Shown one piece after another: positions 57,502-64,000 of a stretch of 64,000 nt of DNA. The notes below the pieces were generated by a model. That model did no database searches and was not told the DNA's origin. It worked only from the letters and a program-made list of their open reading frames with translations. The stretch is taken from NCBI GenBank assembly GCA_031265955.1, contig JAISBY010000008.1, forward strand, positions 26,669 to 90,668. Direction: 5' to 3'. Source of the stretch: Mycoplasmataceae bacterium. GTDB lineage: Bacteria > Bacillota_I > Bacilli_A > Mycoplasmatales > Mycoplasmoidaceae. A program made the translations under genes and the position numbers. Position 1 is the stretch's first letter. Each line of letters opens with the position of its first letter.

Positions 57502-59580
57502 TTATTTGCCAGCTTTTTGCTTAATATTAACAATTTCTTCCACAACTGATTTTGGTGCTTGAGCATAATGACTAAATTGCATAACATAGTTACCACGTCC
57601 TTGCGTGAAGGAACGTAAATCGGTAGCATAACCAAACATATTTTTCAAAGGCACTTTAGCTTTAATAATTTGTGCATTGGCTCTTTGTTCAGTTCCTTCA
57701 ATACTACCACGACGACTAGAAATATCTCCCATGGTATCACCGAAGTATTGATCAGGAACAGTGACATCGACTGACATAATTGGTTCTAGTAACACTAGTC
57801 CACATTTTCGAGCGGCTTCTTTTAAAGATAATGATGCAGCAATCTTATATGCCATTTCAGATGAGTCGACATCATGATAACTACCATCATAAACACTAGC
57901 CTTAATATCAATCATTGGATAACCAGCTAATGGTCCAGTTTTCATCGCTTCTTGTAAACCCTGATCAATTGGTTTAATGTATTCACGAGGAATTTTACCA
58001 CCAACAATATCGTTAACAAATTCATAACCTTTGTCAGGGTTTGGATCAAAGTGAACCAAACAATGACCATATTGTCCGCGTCCACCAGATTGCTTAATGT
58101 ATTTACCTTCAGCATCTCCCGGAATAGTAAATGTTTCACGATATGAAACTTGTGGTGCACCAACGTTAACTTGAACATTAAATTCACGACGCATACGGTC
58201 GACAATAATATCTAAGTGTAATTCACCCATACCAGAAATAATGGTTTGGCCAGTTTCCTCATCAGTATGTGTTTTAAAAGTCGGATCTTCTTCAGCTAAC
58301 TTGCCTAAAGCAATACCCATTTTTTCTTGGTCTGCTTTCGTTTTAGGTTCAACCGCTAATGAAATTACTGGTTCAGCAAATTTCATTGCTTCTAGTTTAA
58401 CATCATAGCCTTCGGTAGCTAGTGTATCGCCAGTAGTGGTAGATTTTAAACCAACAACAGCACAAATATCACCAGCCCGAATTTCATCAATTTCGGTACG
58501 ATTGTTAGCGTGCATTTTAACCAAACGTGAAATTCGTTCTTTCACATCTTTATTAGTATTCATTAGATATGAACCAGCTTTTAATACACCAGAATAAACT
58601 CGCATAAAAGTTAAACGCCCAATGAAAGGATCAGTTGCTACTTTAAAAGCTAGTCCACAGAATTTTTCATCATCATTTGGTTTAATGTCAATTTCTTTGC
58701 CAGATTCACTAAATCCTTTAATCGAAGGTACATCAATAGGTGAAGGTAAATAATCAATCACACAATCTAACATTGCTTTCACACCTTTGTTTTTAAAAGA
58801 AGAACCACAAATAACCGGAAAGAATTTACCGGTTAAAACACCTTTACGGATACATGATTTAATTTCTTCAATTGCTAACTCTTGACCATTCAAGAATTTT
58901 TCCACAGCATTATCATCAAAGTTAACAATTTCTTCTAACATGATGGCACGATATGATTCTGCTTTGCTTTTAAGATCTGTGGGAATATCGGTGATAGTGT
59001 AATTTTCTTCCTTACCACCATCATAGATCATGGCTTTCATGGTAACTAAATCAATAATTCCAGTGAAGTTGTTTTCAGCACCAATTGGGTATTGAATGGC
59101 AACACCGTTAGCACCTAATCTTTCTTTTAATGATTTCACTGACATTTCAAAATCAGCGCCAACCTTGTCCATTTTATTAGCATAAACAATTCGAGGCACT
59201 TCATAGTTATCCGCTAATCTTCAATTAGTTTCAGTTTGAGGTTCCACACCATTTTGTACATCTAATACAACGACAGCACCGTCTAATACTCTTAATGAAC
59301 GATTAACTTCAACGGTGAAGTCCACGTGTCCCGGAGTATCGATTAGATTTAATTCATATCCTTTTCAAGTGGCATAAGTGGCTGCAGAAGTAATAGTAAT
59401 ACCACGTTCTTTTTCTTGTTCCATTCAGTCCATAGTGGCAGCGCCATCATGAACTTCACCAATTTTATGAGATTTACCAGTATGAAATAACACACGTTCT
59501 GATGTGGTTGTTTTACCAGCGTCAATGTGGGCAATAATACCGAAATTTCGGTATTTGTCCATTGAAAATTCACGTGCCAT
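57502..59580 (-). CDS. fusA: Translation elongation factor G
   Basis: 692 residues. HIDAGKTT P-loop near residues 19-26, [17 protein letters not shown] (Trp by TGA), [13 protein letters not shown], and domains II-V through to [22 protein letters not shown] ribosome-binding site overlaps the stop of the 117-residue gene upstream. It translocates the ribosome. Last gene of an rpsL-rpsG-ORF-fusA unit. Confidence 0.98.
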
Positions 59581-59582
59581 AT

Positions 59583-59936
59583 TTATTCCTCCACCTTTAC
59601 AATATTACCAGTTTTCATTTTAGCAAAAACAAACAGCCCTTTTGTTCCAATTAAAATAGCTAATGGAATTCAACCCAAAATAGGTATAAAAAAAAGAAAT
59701 AATCTAGGAATTGAACCAAAACGTAATTTAACACCTAGCTCGCTATTGTAATAGCCGCCAGCAGTTGAGTTAAATTTTCAATCTGATATTTTTAAAGTAG
59801 TATCTTGGAAACCATGTTTTTTACAAAATTTTACTCACTGTTTCTGATATTTAGTTTTTTGAAAAAAACTGATTGGTGTGATGTCAAGTGTTCCGCTCAA
59901 TGGATATTTAGTGTTATTAGAATGAGAAGTAGCCAT
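59583..59936 (-). CDS. Small single-TM protein between rpsG and fusA
   Basis: 117 residues, three TGA-coded Trp. A soluble N-terminal part (about 1-80) is followed by one hydrophobic segment ([18 protein letters not shown]) and a short basic tail. It starts 2 nt after rpsG and its stop lies in the fusA ribosome-binding site. This is an addition to the usual str operon; no family recognised. Confidence 0.7.
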
Positions 59937-59938
59937 AA

Positions 59939-60406
<468 letters not shown>

Positions 60407-60419
60407 AGTCTTGTTCTCC

Positions 60420-60842
60420 TTAAGCAGCTACTGCTTTGGCTTTCTTTGCACCATAAGCAGATCTTTGTTGTTGACGTTTGGCAACACCTTGAGTGTCAAG
60501 TACACCACGAACGATATGATAACGTACACCTGGTAAGTCTTTGACACGGCCACCACGAATCAGAACGATACTATGTTCTTGCAGGTTGTGTCCTTCACCA
60601 GGAATGTAAGCTAACACTTCTTGTTTGTTGGTTAGTTTTACCTTAGCATATTTACGTAAAGCTGAGTTTGGTTTCTTAGGAGTCATTGTTCCCACACGAG
60701 TGCAAACACCTCTTTTTAGCGGGTTCGCTTCATGACGTTCTATGTTATTCAGCGAATTATAGTTTTTACCTAAAGCTGGTGATTTTGATTTCTTGGCTTT
60801 AGATGATCTTTCTTTTCGAATTAGTTGTGATATTGTTGGCAT
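60420..60842 (-). CDS. rpsL: Ribosomal protein S12
   Basis: 140 residues: [38 protein letters not shown], the [13 protein letters not shown] loop and [16 protein letters not shown] 60842 is chosen for family match and the AAGGAA before it, rather than an upstream in-frame TTG. Lys in [10 protein letters not shown] is at the streptomycin-sensitive position of the wild type. Confidence 0.97.
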   Translation of the reverse strand: MPTISQLIRKERSSKAKKSKSPALGKNYNSLNNIERHEANPLKRGVCTRVGTMTPKKPNSALRKYAKVKLTNKQEVLAYIPGEGHNLQEHSIVLIRGGRVKDLPGVRYHIVRGVLDTQGVAKRQQQRSAYGAKKAKAVAA

Positions 60843-60899
60843 ATTTCCTTGATTATTTTCCTTCGACAACTCTAATCGGTGTATCGTAAAGGGATAATA

Positions 60900-60929
60900 A
60901 TGATATCACATAAGGCATATGAAAGTCAA
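60900..60929 (-). promoter_or_regulatory. Promoter of the rpsL operon
   Basis: TTGACT at 60924-60929 and TATCAT at 60900-60905 on the minus strand with 18 nt between; about 58 nt upstream of the rpsL start. Confidence 0.65.
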
Positions 60930-61016
60930 TTATTATTTTCAAATACAATGGTTCTAAAATAAGCAAACTAAACTATTACAAAAATATATTAAAAATATTT
61001 GGTAATCTATAAGGTT

Positions 61017-62324
61017 TTATGACTGTTGGGCAATGATATTTCCGACAGATGAAGTATAAGGACAATCTGCCATCCCAAGCGCTCAAAAAATTTCAGGCAA
61101 AGCTACACCATAAGAATATGTATCATCACCATTGCTAGAGAAATACTCTTGTCATTTAGAGACATCAGTATTTAAAGCCTCATTAGAAATATAAAGATTT
61201 TTAAATTCAAGATTTCCCAAAACATATTTATCTCTATCCGCTTGTGATGCAGCGAATTCATCTAGCGCTATTTTAATGAATGGTTCAGTCCATTTGAGAA
61301 CCGACCACTCAGGGTGTGCCTGCACAAAACTATCAATGGCAGCACAAATTTCTTGATAAGCCGCACCTGGATCTATTTCGTATTTATTTCAAGTTAAATC
61401 ATCAGGGTTGACAACATTTCAATAAATATCACGAAATCTAGAACCGTTGAAAGCTTCTCATGTAATGTCCGTAATTGTTTCTGGTAAATAAAGATCGTTA
61501 TTCGGCATTTGTCAGCGACCACAGCCTCAATGACCAATTGTTTTTAATTGCTTTAAACCACGCAAATCCATATCACATTTGATGTAAGCATCTTCAAACA
61601 TATCATCAACGATACGTTCTCAAACATCGTTATTTTTTGGTCAAATAAATTTGTCTATATTTTGGAAAGCAAAATTGTAATTAAAAATACCTCTAACAAA
61701 GCCAACAATATCTTCACTATCGCGATACAAATCACAAGCAGACATATCCACACTGATGTGAGGATACATACTTTCCCTGCCTGTTAATCCTTCAATGGCA
61801 TTAACACATAGTGGTAAATCATAGATGGGAATCGCACCAAATCAGGAACAAGCTGAGTTGTACATTAAAATAAGTGATTCAGGCATAATAAATTTATATT
61901 GATATTCACTACCAGTAATAAAACTTCAGTCATCAAAGATTTCCTGACCGAAAGCTAAATCACCATAAGCAATCACTGGATAAGTTTTTCCATTGATTTC
62001 ATATTCACTTGCGGGATGAACTAAAACTGTATCGCTTTTAGGGATGACATAAGGTTTTCCGCTTCATCCAGTTAAAATAATACCTTCTTTATGTGCTAAT
62101 GCAGAATCTACATAAGGAGTATCTTGCCCTTCTGTGCCACGAATCTTATTGGAATAATCATAGATGTTAGTGAGTTCATAAGTAAAGTCACTTAATTTGT
62201 TAATATGATTCTCTCCTTCATCATTGCCCTTACAAGCCACTACAACAAGTGATGTTGTAATTAATGTTGTCGTAAAAAGTAAAGATGAGAATATCCCCCC
62301 CCAAATTGTTTTTCGTTTTTTCAT
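61017..62324 (-). CDS. Large lipoprotein with G tract in signal peptide
   Basis: 435 residues. MKKRKTIWGGIFSSLLFTT to lipobox VVAC. TGG GGG GGG spells Trp-Gly-Gly, in frame at G8. The mature part is Trp-rich (mostly TGA) and contains LRGLKQLKTIGHWGCG and LPETITDITWEAFNGSRFRDIYW, similar to single BspA-type repeats. No other family recognised. It is the upstream neighbour of rpsL. Confidence 0.82.
62295..62302. repeat. C8 homopolymer in signal-peptide codons
   Basis: Codons 8-10 of the lipoprotein starting at 62324. In frame at this length. Confidence 0.85.
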
Positions 62325-62448
62325 ATTGCCCCTTATTTATGTTCTCTATATTGATGCCACCATTATATCTTTGCAAAATAACAATACACAAGTTAAATCA
62401 ACACGAATTTACTTAACGGTATAGGTATATCATTTTAATAAATTCGAT

Positions 62449-63408
62449 TTATGATAATTTAAAGCGAATTAATATTTGATTAAACAAATGATAAAACCCA
62501 CAATATCCGAACGAACCAATAAAAAGTGACATGGATACATCTGACAAATAATGAGACCCAGTTTGAATCCTGGAAAACATTGTGATTAACAAAATGGTGT
62601 AAACAAAAGAAATGACAGATCATTTTCAAACTTTTTGCTTAATATTCAAAAATGTAAAAGGTATAACAATAATTAATGCCACTGCTCATGTTGTGTGACC
62701 ACTTGGGAAAGATGTATATCTAGAACCAGTACCATCAGAATGATTTCAAATTAAAGAGTACCAATTCCTAAAATAACTTTGATCTCCGTCGTGGAAAGCC
62801 ATAATGCTATAAAAGCGTTCTCTTGGCAAATGATTTTTGAGCAGTGTAATTAGATATGCAACAATTATTAATGAAATTAAAGCGTATAACGAATAACATC
62901 AAATGTATTTCCTATTGAATCCAATTTTTCTAAATCAAAAGTAATAGCTAAAGATATATAAACTAACAAAACCAAGTGCAGTCAATAAACTTCATAAAAT
63001 ATTTCACTCTTTACTTGTGTAAGTGTTTTTTATAGAGAAAGAATCCATAATTTCCTTAACAAAGGCGTCATTAAATACATATCACATAACCGGCATTAAA
63101 ATTGAAAATATCACTAAATAAAATAAAACCTTGAGTTTCATATTTTTTATTTGGAAAGGTCAAAAGAAAATAATATTTAATGAAACAAAACCAACTAATA
63201 ATGAAAATAATACTCCTGGTATAAAACTAAAATATGAGCCAAAAGTTTTTTTAGGATCAGTTCCAGCTATAAATTTACTTATTTGTCAATCCGAAAAAGC
63301 ACCAATTATTAATAAAATTAAAGCGAAAACCATTGGGATTATGAAAAAATATCATATTTGATAATTTTTATTTAATTTTGATGTTCGTTTGTTTTGTGCA
63401 ACTTGCAT
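62449..63408 (-). CDS. PAP2-family membrane phosphatase
   Basis: 319 residues, about seven TM helices, many TGA-coded Trp. The PAP2 signature is present: PSGH at about 234-237 (SFPSGHTTW) and SRIQTGSHYLSDV downstream with the catalytic His. An Arg-containing first motif is less clear (KNHLPRERFY). It may dephosphorylate membrane lipids such as phosphatidic acid. It starts 4 nt before the stop side of the surface-protein gene upstream. Confidence 0.85.
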
Positions 63409-63412
63409 AATT

Positions 63413-64000
63413 CTACTTTCTTTTCTTTTTTAATTTTTTAATGAAAATGCTAGATGAAATAATTGAAGCTAGTAAAACAAAACCTGCAATTGTGCCAATA
63501 ATAATTACAAGATTGCTATCTTGTTTTTCTATAGATGGTAAAATTGTAACATTGACTTTTTGTGAAGCGAAAGATTCGTCTTTTGATTTGACTATTATTT
63601 CATAATTGCCAGCTGAAGTAGCTGAACCTATATTCACTAGGAAGCGTCCTTTCAATGGTGTTTCTTGTACTTGTAATCCTGAATTTTGAGTATCTATTTC
63701 TAATTTCTCTGACCCAGTCCCATTGTAAATCATGACAACCAATACGGCGAACCCATCAGTATTAACACGTAGTGAATTTTCTACTATGCTTGCTTGGACT
63801 ACTACAGTGGGCGAACCATCATTTGGTAATAAGGTAATGGTAGTTGTCACGTTATGAGTGGTTTCGGTAATGGTTACTTGCGTCACTCCCGCCGGTGGTG
63901 TAACTAGCGTGATAGTGCTATCAGCAATAGAAACATTGGTGGAATCTGTTGTATAAGTTCCAGAGTAGGTGCTGCCGTTATGGTAAGCGGTTAGTGTGGC
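63413..64000 (-). CDS. C-terminus of a large surface protein (5' end outside window)
   Basis: 195 residues visible, open to the window edge. Thr/Val/Ser-rich Ig-like beta repeats, then a C-terminal TM (about 25 residues, NLVIIIGTIAGFVLLASII) and a basic tail KKLKKKRK, i.e. type I topology with the repeats outside. A class different from the lipid-anchored proteins in the window. Composition resembles the repeats of the 1103-residue protein. Confidence 0.75.
   Translation of the reverse strand, partial: ATLTAYHNGSTYSGTYTTDSTNVSIADSTITLVTPPAGVTQVTITETTHNVTTTITLLPNDGSPTVVVQASIVENSLRVNTDGFAVLVVMIYNGTGSEKLEIDTQNSGLQVQETPLKGRFLVNIGSATSAGNYEIIVKSKDESFASQKVNVTILPSIEKQDSNLVIIIGTIAGFVLLASIISSSIFIKKLKKKRK

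Noticed and set aside
59349..59573. ORF of 74 codons overlapping the 5' end of fusA
   Set aside because: It is an out-of-frame shadow of the EF-G gene, whose true frame starts at 59580 and is open through TGA-coded Trp.

Overview
The window is AT-rich DNA from a wall-less bacterium of the class Mollicutes (a mycoplasma-type genome). The decisive evidence is the genetic code. Almost every conserved protein (SecA, RpoD, AtpA, AtpG, EF-G, DinB, TlyA, the PTS permeases) is continuous only if in-frame TGA is read as tryptophan, and many of these TGAs sit where the family has Trp. Gene ends below were rebuilt on that basis, so several run across positions that look like stops under the standard code. 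Other Mollicute traits are an ATP synthase b subunit with a lipobox, many Cys-anchored lipoproteins, BspA-type leucine-rich surface proteins, tightly packed genes and very short leaders. I cannot name the species.

Layout. 1-9.8 kb (minus): secA (3' end off the window), a YafQ-type toxin-antitoxin pair, an ABC ATPase and its very large FtsX-like permease, and a small membrane protein behind a poly(A) promoter. 9.9-12.9 kb: an unrecognised 226-residue protein, the primary sigma factor rpoD (plus) and a YwaF-like membrane protein with a G9 tract. 12.9-18.7 kb (minus): atpE-F-H-A-G-D-C. 18.7-29.4 kb: a sugar island (YoeB-type toxin pair, PfkB kinase, SorE-like dehydrogenase, mannitol-type PTS IICBA and a MupG/DUF871 glycosidase on minus; lactose/cellobiose-type PTS IIB and IIC and a Gfo/Idh oxidoreductase on plus; IIA on minus). 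29.4-31.3 kb (minus): upp-atpI-atpB, so the ATP synthase operon is split by the island. 31.4-34.7 kb: a 1103-residue surface protein. 34.8-39.6 kb: ruvAB, a coiled-coil protein, dinB, tlyA and a Bax-inhibitor-like membrane protein. 39.7-50.4 kb: three BspA-type surface proteins interleaved with recU, an amino-acid permease, ridA, a phase-off membrane gene and tuf. 50.7-56.3 kb (plus): a cassette of lipoprotein, ABC-2 permease, ATPase, second permease, then three more surface proteins. 56.8-64 kb (minus): a lipoprotein, fusA/117-residue ORF/rpsG/rpsL, another lipoprotein, a PAP2 phosphatase and the C-terminus of a surface protein.

The most striking signal is a set of nine G or C homopolymers of 8-9 bp, plus A16/A17 runs and a (CT)14 run, placed in promoters, leaders, signal-peptide codons or coding regions of surface and transport genes. 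They look like phase-variation switches. One gene (46807-47512) is out of frame by exactly one G and so appears to be caught in the OFF state. Several surface-protein leaders also carry strong hairpins, two of them terminator-like.
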